Source: an uncultured Muribaculum sp. (GTDB taxonomy: Bacteria > Bacteroidota > Bacteroidia > Bacteroidales > Muribaculaceae). Taken from it: a stretch of DNA of 64,000 nucleotides. Location: NCBI GenBank assembly GCA_910587665.1, contig CAJUMZ010000014.1, positions 9,725-73,724 of the forward strand, given 5' to 3'. This document shows positions 35,667 to 43,658 of this stretch, in pieces; positions within the stretch are counted from its first letter, which is position 1; each line of letters opens with the position of its first letter. Position numbers and translations under genes: made by a program. Under the pieces are notes generated by a model, which was given only the letters and a program-made list of their open reading frames with translations, was not told where the DNA came from and ran no database searches.

Positions 35667-35930
35667 ATAAACCGTTTTCAACTCATTCGGATACAGAAAA
35701 GACCATGCCCGCGTCGAGACCCGCAGCGTGGCAGTGTTCTCCGCAGGACTGATGGAAGACAAGGAAGTCTTGCATCGGTGGAGAAATCTGAAGACAATAG
35801 TAAAGGTGGAAACGCATATAGCCCATGTCTCTGACCGTGGCAGAGAAACGACACAGACAAGGTATTATATCAGCGATGAGGATTTCGCCTCTGCCGCATA
35901 TTATCGCGGACTTGCCAGAGATTACTCTTC
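35667..35930 (+). mobile_element. Remnant of an ISAs1-type transposase
   Basis: A reading frame with no start gives FNSFGYRKDHARVETRSVAV, then WRNLKTIVKVETHI and RETTQTRYYISDEDF. These match the ISAs1-family transposase block HGRIETR...W.GLKS.V.VE...TREVRYYISSL. The downstream catalytic part (IRGHWxIEN...) is missing: similarity stops at ARDY, where it runs into the end of the HNH gene on the other strand. It is a degraded internal fragment, probably a scar of the event that built this island. No terminal repeats were seen. Confidence 0.65.
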
Positions 35931-37079
35931 ATCATCGAAAAAATCAGAAAAGTTTATATCATCATTAAGATATGAGATATCCGGTCGACGGCCATAGTAT
36001 CTAGACGGGCATCCCATAATGTATGGTCGTATATCATAATGAATAAATTTTTCGCCTTTAATTTCAACAGTATCTACCGATCTTATTGACCCATAGATAA
36101 AATGGACATTATGACCTCCAATCCTAAATATTGACGTACTGCTTGTCATAAGACGCGGATCAATAATCCATGTTACATAAAATGGCTTACGTCTGAGGTA
36201 CATTTTTACCGGTCGGGACTCATTGGTTATCGGGTACTTTGGAGACTTCCCATATATCCCTCCAATGTAAATACACATTTTCCCAACTAAATTACCTTTA
36301 ATTACAGCAGTTTTATTTAGCAGGCTGTCTAAATCTTCAAGATTTTTATACTGAAGTACGGTTTTAAATAATTGGAAAAAATACTCCCGCAAAAATGCGC
36401 CTCCCCCGGGTGCAAAAAAATTCAAAGGCGAAACTGTTCTTGATGGATAACGTTCATTAAGCAATGTGTCATTAACATAACCCGATGTCGTCAATAATCC
36501 AATTTCCTTAAGTTTGTGAGTTAAGCTGACCTCAGGTATCATGCCGTGAACCTGAATACATAAATCATATATACGTTCAATATTACAATATTCTATATGA
36601 GAAAACTCCCCATCAAAACAGGCTTGTATTTCATCATTCCTTCTGACCATTTTTTCCCATCGCTGTTTCGCATGCCTGATCTGCATTTGAGTTAATTTCA
36701 ATGTCAGACCATGCCCTTCCCGATGTGCCAAATCATGATCTGCCGGACATAATACTGCTAAATTTGAATAACTATTATCCCGGGATTTACAATAAGGCTC
36801 AATATGATGTATCACATATGATGTACTTTTTACACCATGACATACACAGCACACAAAGCTACTATTTTCCAATAGATCAATAACAGTATCCTCCGGTATC
36901 GGTTGCCTGACAAGCAACTTCTTGAGAGATTTAACTTCATCCAATTCAAGACCATACTGGGAGATAAGTATTTTGACAGATAATGTCTTTATATTTGAAA
37001 TGGAAAGATTGCGACTGTTGAGTTTCTGAGCCAGTTCGGAGCTGATTCCATATTTCAAATACGATTCCAGTGATTTCAT
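35922..37079 (-). CDS. Stand-alone HNH endonuclease of unknown role
   Basis: 385 residues. The N-terminal ~70 residues are helical (LESYLKYGISSELAQKLNSRNLS). An HNH nuclease module follows at ~80-130: CCVCHG...YVIHHIEPYCK...NLAVLCPADHDLAH, with the zinc Cys pairs and catalytic His-His, Asn and His. The remaining ~250 residues are not recognised; they contain APGGGAFLREYFFQLF and a basic KMYLRRKPFYVTW stretch. Base composition is AT-rich. The context (broken Abi gene, transposase remnant, tRNA) suggests a defence or mobile-element nuclease, which is inference. Its 3' end overlaps the transposase remnant. Candidate -7 boxes on the minus strand are at 37204-37211 and 37235-37242. Confidence 0.8.
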   Translation of the reverse strand: MKSLESYLKYGISSELAQKLNSRNLSISNIKTLSVKILISQYGLELDEVKSLKKLLVRQPIPEDTVIDLLENSSFVCCVCHGVKSTSYVIHHIEPYCKSRDNSYSNLAVLCPADHDLAHREGHGLTLKLTQMQIRHAKQRWEKMVRRNDEIQACFDGEFSHIEYCNIERIYDLCIQVHGMIPEVSLTHKLKEIGLLTTSGYVNDTLLNERYPSRTVSPLNFFAPGGGAFLREYFFQLFKTVLQYKNLEDLDSLLNKTAVIKGNLVGKMCIYIGGIYGKSPKYPITNESRPVKMYLRRKPFYVTWIIDPRLMTSSTSIFRIGGHNVHFIYGSIRSVDTVEIKGEKFIHYDIRPYIMGCPSRYYGRRPDISYLNDDINFSDFFDDEE

Positions 37080-37360
37080 ATATAATAGAACTTTGTGTTA
37101 TAAAGCTTTAAGCACAATAAACACTATTGAGTTAATTTCTGTTCATATTTTATCTTGCCGCAGATGATATAAAATTATGATTCCATTTTGCAAGTACTGA
37201 CTTCCAAATATAAATGCAAAATCATATCAATATACAAAGCTACACTATTTCATTTGTAAATCAAAGTTTTTCTAAAAATTCTGAACACCACCACAAGTAC
37301 CGCCGGACTCAACATTGCAAAAAAATTCACGTGGCAGACAAACTTTTTCCTCCAACTATT

Positions 37361-37390
37361 TTGTGGATTAAAAAATAATATCTACCTTTG
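37361..37390 (+). promoter_or_regulatory. Promoter of tRNA-Glu
   Basis: TTG at 37361-37363, exactly 19 bp, then TACCTTTG at 37383-37390: a textbook Bacteroidota primary sigma promoter, ~20 nt before the tRNA. The rest of 37,080-37,360 is AT-rich with no gene seen. Confidence 0.8.
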
Positions 37391-37410
37391 CACCGTCGAA
37401 AGATAACCAT

Positions 37411-37482
37411 GGCGGATTCGTCTAACGGTTAGGACGCCAGTTTCTCACACTGGAAATAGGGGTTCGATTCCCCTATCCGCTA
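37411..37482 (+). tRNA. tRNA-Glu (anticodon CTC)
   Basis: 72 nt folding as a complete cloverleaf. The acceptor stem GGCGGAT pairs with ATCCGCT (one G-T pair at the end), the anticodon stem CCAGT/ACTGG encloses loop TTCTCAC with anticodon CTC, and the T arm is AGGGG-TTCGATT-CCCCT. The discriminator base is A and CCA is not encoded. Anticodon CTC reads GAG. Confidence 0.95.
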
Positions 37483-37487
37483 CGACC

Positions 37488-37517
37488 AAAGGATGTGAAT
37501 GACTCACATCCTTTTTT
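37488..37517 (+). terminator. Terminator after tRNA-Glu
   Basis: An 11-bp stem, AAAGGATGTGA (37488-37498) with TCACATCCTTT (37504-37514), and a T tract. Confidence 0.9.
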
Positions 37518-37552
37518 TATTTAGGTCACTTTCCTCATTGACCCAAAATTCG

Positions 37553-37560
37553 TAACTTTG
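37553..37560 (+). promoter_or_regulatory. -7 box of the rfbD gene
   Basis: TAACTTTG, a perfect match, 28 nt before the start codon at 37589. Confidence 0.6.
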
Positions 37561-37588
37561 CAGTCGCAAAATCAAAACCGGCATAGAA

Positions 37589-38455
37589 ATGAAAATATTA
37601 GTCACCGGATGCAACGGTCAGCTCGGAAGAGAGATGCGTAATATTCTTGAAAAAGAGCTACCGGGCAAAACAGTATATACCGACATCGAACAGCTCGACC
37701 TCACCGATGCCGGGCAGCTCAAGGCATTTGTAGTGGACAATGAATTTTCCCACATAGTGAACTGCGCCGCCTACACAGCAGTGGACCGCGCTGAGGAAGA
37801 CAAGGCCCTTTGTTCCAGAATAAATGTCGATGCCGTATGCAACCTCGCCAATGCCGCCGGAGCAATCGGGGCAAAAGTGATTCACGTATCCACCGATTAC
37901 GTATTCGATGGAAAGGCATTCCGCCCCTACCTTGAAAGCGACAAGGTAAACCCAGTGTCGCAATACGGCACTACAAAGCGACAGGGCGAGACCGCACTGA
38001 TCGCTCTCGCGCCCGACAGTATAATAGTGCGCACGGCGTGGCTTTATTCCCCATACGGAAATAATTTTGTAAAGACCATGCTACGGCTCGGCAAGGAACG
38101 CAACGAGCTGAAAGTGGTAGCCGACCAGATCGGCTCACCCACCTATGCCGCCGATCTTGCGGCTGCAATCTACAAGATATTGATTTCTCATCAGTGGGTG
38201 CCGGGCATATATCATTTCACCAATTCCGGAGTCGCCTCATGGTATGACTTCACCAAGGTAATCCACCGTATCGGCGGAATAAAAGGATGTACTGTGAAAC
38301 CGATACCTACCGAAGACTACCCCACAGCCGCCGCACGACCATCTTACAGCGTGCTAAACACATCCAAGATAAAAGCGACATTCAACGTCGAGACCCCGTA
38401 TTGGATGGACAGCCTTGAAAAGTGCATAGAGATACTTAACAATTCGAAAAATTAA
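37589..38455 (+). CDS. rfbD: dTDP-4-dehydrorhamnose reductase
   Basis: Last step of dTDP-L-rhamnose synthesis, reducing the 4-keto sugar with NAD(P)H in the cytoplasm. 288 residues, normal length. Rossmann motif VTGCNGQLGREM, VNCAAYTAVDRAE, the SDR catalytic triad region HVSTDYVFDG and YGTTKRQGE (Tyr-x3-Lys), and VRTAWLYSPYG are all typical. Other rfb genes are not nearby. It is 14 nt before prfC and may be cotranscribed with it. Confidence 0.94.
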   Translation: MKILVTGCNGQLGREMRNILEKELPGKTVYTDIEQLDLTDAGQLKAFVVDNEFSHIVNCAAYTAVDRAEEDKALCSRINVDAVCNLANAAGAIGAKVIHVSTDYVFDGKAFRPYLESDKVNPVSQYGTTKRQGETALIALAPDSIIVRTAWLYSPYGNNFVKTMLRLGKERNELKVVADQIGSPTYAADLAAAIYKILISHQWVPGIYHFTNSGVASWYDFTKVIHRIGGIKGCTVKPIPTEDYPTAAARPSYSVLNTSKIKATFNVETPYWMDSLEKCIEILNNSKN

Positions 38456-38469
38456 AATCATATACCGAC

Positions 38470-40050
38470 GTGGCAACACTTAACGACGAAATAAGCCGCA
38501 GGCGCACATTCGCCATCATATCACACCCTGACGCAGGAAAAACCACCCTTACCGAGAAGCTTCTGCTATTCGGGGGGGCAATCCATGTTGCAGGCGCAGT
38601 AAAGTCCAACAAGATAAAAAAGACCGCGACTTCCGACTGGATGGAAATCGAAAAGCAACGCGGCATCTCGGTTGCCACCTCAGTAATGGGATTCAACTAC
38701 GGTGATTACAAGATAAACATCCTTGACACCCCCGGACACCAGGATTTTGCCGAGGATACCTATCGTACGCTTACCGCCGTAGACAGCGTAATAATCGTGG
38801 TCGACGTGGCAAAGGGTGTCGAGCAGCAGACGAGAAAACTGATGGAAGTGTGCCGCATGCGCAATACACCTGTCATTATTTTTGTCAACAAACTTGACCG
38901 CGAGGGTCGTGACCCGTTTGAGATACTTGACGAACTTGAATCCGAGTTAAAAATATCCGTGCGCCCTCTTTCTTGGCCTATAAACATAGGCGCCAAATTC
39001 AAAGGCGTATACAACATATACGAGCACTCGCTCGATCTTTTCACCCCGAGCAAGACTCAAGTCACGGAGCGTGTGGAAATCGACTCGGTTGACGACCCGC
39101 GCATCGACGAGGCTGTCGGCGAGAAAGACGCGGCAAAACTCCGCGAAGACCTTGAACTTATAGAAGGAGTATATCCCGAGCTGAATGTCGATGACTATCT
39201 CGCCGGCAAGGTAGCCCCGGTATTCTTTGGCTCGGCGCTTAACACATTTGGAGTAAAAGAGCTTCTCGACTGTTTCGTAAAGATTGCGCCTGCGCCACGC
39301 CCTGTTTCAGCGGAAGAGCGCACGGTAAACCCTGATGAGCCCCAATTTTCCGGATTTGTGTTTAAGATCCACGCCAATATGGATCCCAATCACCGTTCGT
39401 GCATAGCATTCGTAAAAGTATGCTCGGGCAAATTCGAGCGCAACGCCAATTATAAACACATGCGCTCAGGCAAAATGATGCGATTTGCCGCGCCTACCGC
39501 TTTTATGGCGCAGAAAAAGAATATCGTCGATGAAGCGTTTCCGGGCGACATCGTCGGCATTCCCGACACCGGTAACTTTAAAATCGGCGACACCCTGACC
39601 GAAGGGGAAAGCCTTCACTACAAAGGATTGCCGAGCTTCTCACCAGAGATGTTCAAATATATCGAGAACACCGACCCGATGAAGGCAAAACAGCTTGAAA
39701 AAGGCATCCAGCAGCTCATGGATGAAGGTGTGGCACAGCTGTTCATCAACCAGTTCAACGGCAGGAAAATCATAGGGACTGTAGGACAGCTCCAATTTGA
39801 GGTGATACAATACCGCCTGCTCCACGAATATGGGGCAACCGTGCGTTGGGAACCGTTGTCGCTATACAAGGCATGCTGGATCGAGAGCGACGATCCCGAA
39901 GCACTTGCAGCGTTCAAGAAGCGCAAACATCAGTTTATTGCCGTCGACCGCGACGGGCGCGACGTCTTCCTCGCCGACTCCAACTACGTGCTGCAGATGG
40001 CACAAAGCGACTTCCCAAAGATCCGCTTCCATTTTTCATCGGAATTTTAA
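38470..40050 (+). CDS. prfC: Peptide chain release factor 3
   Basis: GTPase that removes RF1 and RF2 from the ribosome after termination. The start is a GTG at 38470. 526 residues, normal length. All G motifs are intact: HPDAGKTTLTEK, RGISVATSV, DTPGHQDF and NKLD. The C-terminal domain ends IVGTVGQLQFEV-like (KIIGTVGQLQFEVIQYRL) and WIESDDPEALAAFKK, typical of RF3. It converges on coaE with a 28-nt gap. Confidence 0.97.
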   Translation: MATLNDEISRRRTFAIISHPDAGKTTLTEKLLLFGGAIHVAGAVKSNKIKKTATSDWMEIEKQRGISVATSVMGFNYGDYKINILDTPGHQDFAEDTYRTLTAVDSVIIVVDVAKGVEQQTRKLMEVCRMRNTPVIIFVNKLDREGRDPFEILDELESELKISVRPLSWPINIGAKFKGVYNIYEHSLDLFTPSKTQVTERVEIDSVDDPRIDEAVGEKDAAKLREDLELIEGVYPELNVDDYLAGKVAPVFFGSALNTFGVKELLDCFVKIAPAPRPVSAEERTVNPDEPQFSGFVFKIHANMDPNHRSCIAFVKVCSGKFERNANYKHMRSGKMMRFAAPTAFMAQKKNIVDEAFPGDIVGIPDTGNFKIGDTLTEGESLHYKGLPSFSPEMFKYIENTDPMKAKQLEKGIQQLMDEGVAQLFINQFNGRKIIGTVGQLQFEVIQYRLLHEYGATVRWEPLSLYKACWIESDDPEALAAFKKRKHQFIAVDRDGRDVFLADSNYVLQMAQSDFPKIRFHFSSEF

Positions 40051-40078
40051 AGGGATTTTAACGGTGATTTCAGGCAAG

Positions 40079-40651
40079 TTACAGCAGTCGGAGAACCTGT
40101 GGTAGCACAGGGGCTATGCCGTCGTTGACGATTGTCTTGACGCAGCGGTGAGGCTCGAAATCGGTGCGTGACTGTGCCTCTATGCGCTCCATGACCTGGT
40201 CGCGGCTCATGGAATTGCGAGCCATCACACGCTCTATACGTAGATCGACCGGAGCGGTAACCTCCCACACCTCGTCGACCATCCTGTCAATGCCGCTCTC
40301 ATAGATTATCGCACTTTCAACCCATAGGAGCCTTTCGCCGGCGTTAGCCTGTTTCCAGCGCATTATGTCCTCACGCACAGCCTCATGCACTATGCCGTTA
40401 AGGGTGGCAAGCATCATTTCGTCGGCAAACACGATCTCAGCCAAGCGACGCCTGTCAATTGTACGGTCGGCAAGAATCACATCGGCTGCTATCATTCGCT
40501 CTATCCGCGATTTCATCTCCTCATCGCGATCCATAAGCGCACGCGCCTCCTTATCACAGTCATACACCTTGAATCGCATGACACGCAATATCTGTGACAC
40601 AATTGATTTTCCACTGCCCATGCCTCCGGCAATTGCTATGAGTCGTGCCAT
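40079..40651 (-). CDS. coaE: Dephospho-CoA kinase
   Basis: Last step of coenzyme A synthesis, phosphorylating the ribose 3'-OH of dephospho-CoA. The start is the ATG at 40651 (MARLIAIAGGMGSGKS, 190 residues); an upstream TTG is unlikely. The P-loop GGMGSGKS, DCDKEARALM and the lid region VDLRIERVMARNSMSRDQVMERI are characteristic. It starts 5 nt after the stop of the YbbR gene, in the nusB-yajC-ybbR-coaE operon order common in Bacteroidales. Confidence 0.95.
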   Translation of the reverse strand: MARLIAIAGGMGSGKSIVSQILRVMRFKVYDCDKEARALMDRDEEMKSRIERMIAADVILADRTIDRRRLAEIVFADEMMLATLNGIVHEAVREDIMRWKQANAGERLLWVESAIIYESGIDRMVDEVWEVTAPVDLRIERVMARNSMSRDQVMERIEAQSRTDFEPHRCVKTIVNDGIAPVLPQVLRLL

Positions 40652-40656
40652 ATCAT

Positions 40657-41643
40657 TCAATGTTTTTGTTCGACTATGTACTCGACGCTGTCGGGCGACA
40701 TGTCAGTGTTATGATACATGTCGGGAAGCAGCGACAAGGTCACCGGAAGTTTGCTATTGTTGCAACCGGCCACATCATTATAATCCACATAGGCATTTAC
40801 CTCATACGGTTCACTGTTATAAAGGCTCATCGGCACAAGATAGCTTACCTCCACACTTGAGGGGAAAGTAATCATGTTGATTGACTCCGGCAGATTCTTG
40901 ACCACGATCGGAGCTTTCTGCTTGCGCGAGATAAGCGGCTCTACCGGTATCATCAGTCTCACATGGTCGGGAATTATGCGCACTCCCGGAATCGGGTCAA
41001 TCCTCGCCTCCATGTAGGTTGTATCATTAAGACCGCCACGCACTACAGGCACAGTCTCCACCGATGTAAGCGAATGAGGCAGGTCGTTGACCGAATAAAG
41101 CCAAACAGAATCGACATTGGAACGGATCGGCCCGTTCACGATATATCCCATAGCGGGATGAATATCGGCATTAACACGCAGTATCACCCTTCGACCGGGT
41201 TGGGTCGTATAATTTATACGTATTGAGTCGGGAATAATGGTCACAATCTGGCTCCCGCCGCCGAAATAATCCCTCAGACGCGCCGCGAGATCCGCCTTGT
41301 TAAGCAAAAGTTTGTTTTCCCCCTGCTTATAGTCTTTCCAATTGATTTTCATCACCTTGGAACTCCCCCATTTGTAACGCATCAACACAGAGCCTTTATC
41401 GCGTACACTAACCTTTATCACGGGAGGGATGTCGGATATGAGCGTCACACTATCGGGCACATCCGTCACAACCACAGGTACATCAAGATCTTCCTGCATC
41501 TCATTGTTGAGAGTGAGAAGCAACCAAAACACATAGGATATCAATAGAAATAACAAAAACAAAAGCACCTCCTTACCTCTTGCCGAGGTAATCATAAGGT
41601 GTAACTTGCCGAGATAATACCTAATCTGTGCTAACGGCTTCAT
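40657..41643 (-). CDS. YbbR-like domain protein
   Basis: 328 residues with one N-terminal transmembrane helix (VLLFLLFLLISYVFWLLLTL) and a periplasmic part of YbbR-type beta-domains, each starting with a DVPV or PVVV-type strand (DVPVVVTDVPDSVTLISDIPPVIKVSV; VETVPVVRGGLND). YbbR proteins such as CdaR regulate diadenylate cyclase in Firmicutes; in Bacteroidota the role is not established. Its neighbours nusB, yajC and coaE are the usual ones. Confidence 0.85.
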   Translation of the reverse strand: MKPLAQIRYYLGKLHLMITSARGKEVLLFLLFLLISYVFWLLLTLNNEMQEDLDVPVVVTDVPDSVTLISDIPPVIKVSVRDKGSVLMRYKWGSSKVMKINWKDYKQGENKLLLNKADLAARLRDYFGGGSQIVTIIPDSIRINYTTQPGRRVILRVNADIHPAMGYIVNGPIRSNVDSVWLYSVNDLPHSLTSVETVPVVRGGLNDTTYMEARIDPIPGVRIIPDHVRLMIPVEPLISRKQKAPIVVKNLPESINMITFPSSVEVSYLVPMSLYNSEPYEVNAYVDYNDVAGCNNSKLPVTLSLLPDMYHNTDMSPDSVEYIVEQKH

Positions 41644-41669
41644 GATGTGTGGCTTGTATTATTGACAAA

Positions 41670-41705
41670 GCCCGTTCATAGCCGGATCTTCCGGAATGCA
41701 CGGGC
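41670..41705. other. Hairpin between yajC and the YbbR gene
   Basis: GCCCGT (41670-41675) pairs with ACGGGC (41700-41705), with an inner CCGGA/TCCGG stem. On the coding (minus) strand no U tract follows, so a processing or attenuation structure is as likely as a terminator. Confidence 0.4.
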
Positions 41706-41743
41706 ATTTATTAGTTTCACGGCCGGGGATATGCTCCGGAGCG

Positions 41744-42067
41744 TTATTTTGCAGTATTGTCAGCTTCTTGAGCCTGTGCGGCAGAGGGATAAACCGAACC
41801 CTTGTCAATGTTGATACGCACACCGTCGGCTATTTCAAGCACAATTACATTGTCTTTCACGCCACGGATCTTACCGTAAATACCACCAGCGGTTATCACG
41901 CGGTCACCAACGTTAAGACCCTCGCGGAACTTCTTGATCTCCTTCTGCTTTTTCTGCTGCGGGCGTATCATGAAAAAGTAGAAAATGGCAATAAGCGCCA
42001 CAATCATAACAAGATTCATCACACCTGCGTTGCCGCCCTGCTGAAGGGCTATAAAGTTGTTGAGCAT
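41744..42067 (-). CDS. yajC: Preprotein translocase subunit YajC
   Basis: 107 residues. One transmembrane helix (LVMIVALIAIFYFFMIRPQQKKQKE) with the hallmark FFMIRPQQKK motif, then the cytoplasmic domain LNVGDRVITAGGIYGKIRGVKDNVIVLEI. It associates with SecDF to assist protein export. It has its own -7 box and lies between nusB and the YbbR gene. Confidence 0.96.
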   Translation of the reverse strand: MLNNFIALQQGGNAGVMNLVMIVALIAIFYFFMIRPQQKKQKEIKKFREGLNVGDRVITAGGIYGKIRGVKDNVIVLEIADGVRINIDKGSVYPSAAQAQEADNTAK

Positions 42068-42102
42068 AATTCTATGTTATTTTCAGTTGATTAAATATAT
42101 TG

Positions 42103-42110
42103 CAAATATA
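42103..42110 (-). promoter_or_regulatory. -7 box of yajC
   Basis: TATATTTG on the minus strand, a perfect match, 35 nt before the start codon. Confidence 0.55.
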
Positions 42111-42119
42111 AAAAAGATT

Positions 42120-43553
42120 TTACTCTTTCACAAGCCTGCCACTCTTTTTTAGATTATTGATGATGGCGTAGAGCATACCGGTGATAAACTGTCCGCTCTT
42201 CGGAGTGGAATAATAATTGGCTATCTCCGTATACTCATTGACAGTGACAAGCGTAGGTATTGACTCAAAATTGAGCAGCTCGGCAATGGCTGTGGTCAGA
42301 ATCACGATATCCATAAATGCAAGACGCTCGGGATCCCAACGGCTTTCCACCAGACACTCGTCGATAAGCTCGCGATAATCCTGGCGGTTGGCTATCGCAT
42401 CCTCAAACAGCTGTGGCCCGAAACGCTCGTCTTCCGAGTCCTTGTATTTCGGAAGAAGCTTCACAGGCCTACCTTCCGACGAGGCAAAATTCCTGATTGT
42501 CTTAAGCACAAACGAGCCCATTATATTCAGGTCATCGTTCCAATAGACCGATTGCGATTCCAATGCCTCGGCAAGGTCGTCGCTCTCGACTATTACATTC
42601 TTGAACAGCTGATACCACAATTCACAATCGGTCGCATAATCAGTCACCTTTGCCTCCATGTATTTCTTGTAGATGTCACTTTCAAGTATCTTGTCAAGAA
42701 GATGCCTGAGCGTCACGTCATCGTCGACCCACGATATAGGATTGTCTTTCAGATATTCCTGCATATCCTCATTCTCCTCAAGCGACTTTATAAACTGATT
42801 TTCCACAAAGCGCAAGCGAGGGTTAAGGTCATCGTGGGAAGGAAGATATTTGTGCTTTGCCTCGTCAAGCTGAAGCTCGCGCATATGTGTCAGGTCGATC
42901 ATCAGCTGGAACAGGCTGTGGTAAAGCTCGTAGGACTTGTCAAGTGACACCTCAAGACCTCGGCGTGCATCAACAAGAGAACTTCTGACCGACGAATAGT
43001 CGCTGAGAGCCATGTCAAACATTGCAAGAGCCTGCTCATAGCCTACATGAGTGAAATCGGGATTACTTTTGATCAACTCGGTCAATTGTACGTCACGGAG
43101 CAGGACTGTAGTGAAAAGCGTCTTCCACATCTCCACTTCATCCTGAATCTCCGGCATATTCTTTTTACGGGAGTATTCCTTATATATTGCAGATTCGCGG
43201 ATTTCTGTCTTCAGGCGCAGGCGCATCGGAGCGAGCGCGTCGTAAAATGACCGGTGGGCAAGCGCGATATCAGCAATAGCGTCATTGGCGGCAAGAGCCT
43301 GGGCGATGCGCGTACAATCGTTTTTCTGACGTTTTTCCACACGTTCTATACGCGGACGTCCCTCAAAATTACTGATTTTAAACCCTGACAGGTCAACAAG
43401 GAGCAGCAATAAGTCACAATAAAGGGAATAAGCATACCGTTTGTCGCGCGACTGCGCTTCGGGAGCGGGAAGAATATTGAAATCGCTACGGGTGAGCAGA
43501 TATGAATAGAGCATCTGCACAACCTTCATTCTTATCAAAATTCGGTTTATCAT
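42120..43553 (-). CDS. nusB: Transcription antitermination factor NusB with duplicated N-terminal domain
   Basis: 477 residues, far longer than the ~310 usual in Bacteroidales. The C-terminal NusB core is at ~365-475 (LFEDAIANRQDYRELIDE, RLAFMDIVILTTAIAELLNFESIPTLVTVNEYTEIANYY), which binds boxA RNA with NusE. In front are two related ~130-residue units, ~35-165 and ~205-333; both start DK-x-Y and contain (R/L)ES-x-IYK-x-Y followed by E-x-W...LF...(V)...L-x-E. The N-terminal MINRILIRMKVVQMLYSY is as in other NusBs. The duplication is intact and in frame, so the protein is probably functional. Confidence 0.9.
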   Translation of the reverse strand: MINRILIRMKVVQMLYSYLLTRSDFNILPAPEAQSRDKRYAYSLYCDLLLLLVDLSGFKISNFEGRPRIERVEKRQKNDCTRIAQALAANDAIADIALAHRSFYDALAPMRLRLKTEIRESAIYKEYSRKKNMPEIQDEVEMWKTLFTTVLLRDVQLTELIKSNPDFTHVGYEQALAMFDMALSDYSSVRSSLVDARRGLEVSLDKSYELYHSLFQLMIDLTHMRELQLDEAKHKYLPSHDDLNPRLRFVENQFIKSLEENEDMQEYLKDNPISWVDDDVTLRHLLDKILESDIYKKYMEAKVTDYATDCELWYQLFKNVIVESDDLAEALESQSVYWNDDLNIMGSFVLKTIRNFASSEGRPVKLLPKYKDSEDERFGPQLFEDAIANRQDYRELIDECLVESRWDPERLAFMDIVILTTAIAELLNFESIPTLVTVNEYTEIANYYSTPKSGQFITGMLYAIINNLKKSGRLVKE

Positions 43554-43584
43554 AACTCAATGCACGTTTAATAATTTAGCGAGG

Positions 43585-43592
43585 CAAAGTTA
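43585..43592 (-). promoter_or_regulatory. -7 box of nusB
   Basis: TAACTTTG on the minus strand, a perfect match, 31 nt before the start codon. Confidence 0.6.
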
Positions 43593-43658
43593 GCTATTTT
43601 CACCCACTCCACCAAAAAATTTTACACCGCCGTTGCGCATGCCCGGTGGTGTTCAGCA

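Noticed and set aside
37411..37482. tRNA-Glu as an integration site with duplicated 3' end
   Set aside because: I found no second copy of the tRNA 3' segment in the adjacent island and no integrase.
41670..41705. Rho-independent terminator between yajC and the YbbR gene
   Set aside because: The stem is good but no U tract follows on the coding strand, so it is listed only as a hairpin.
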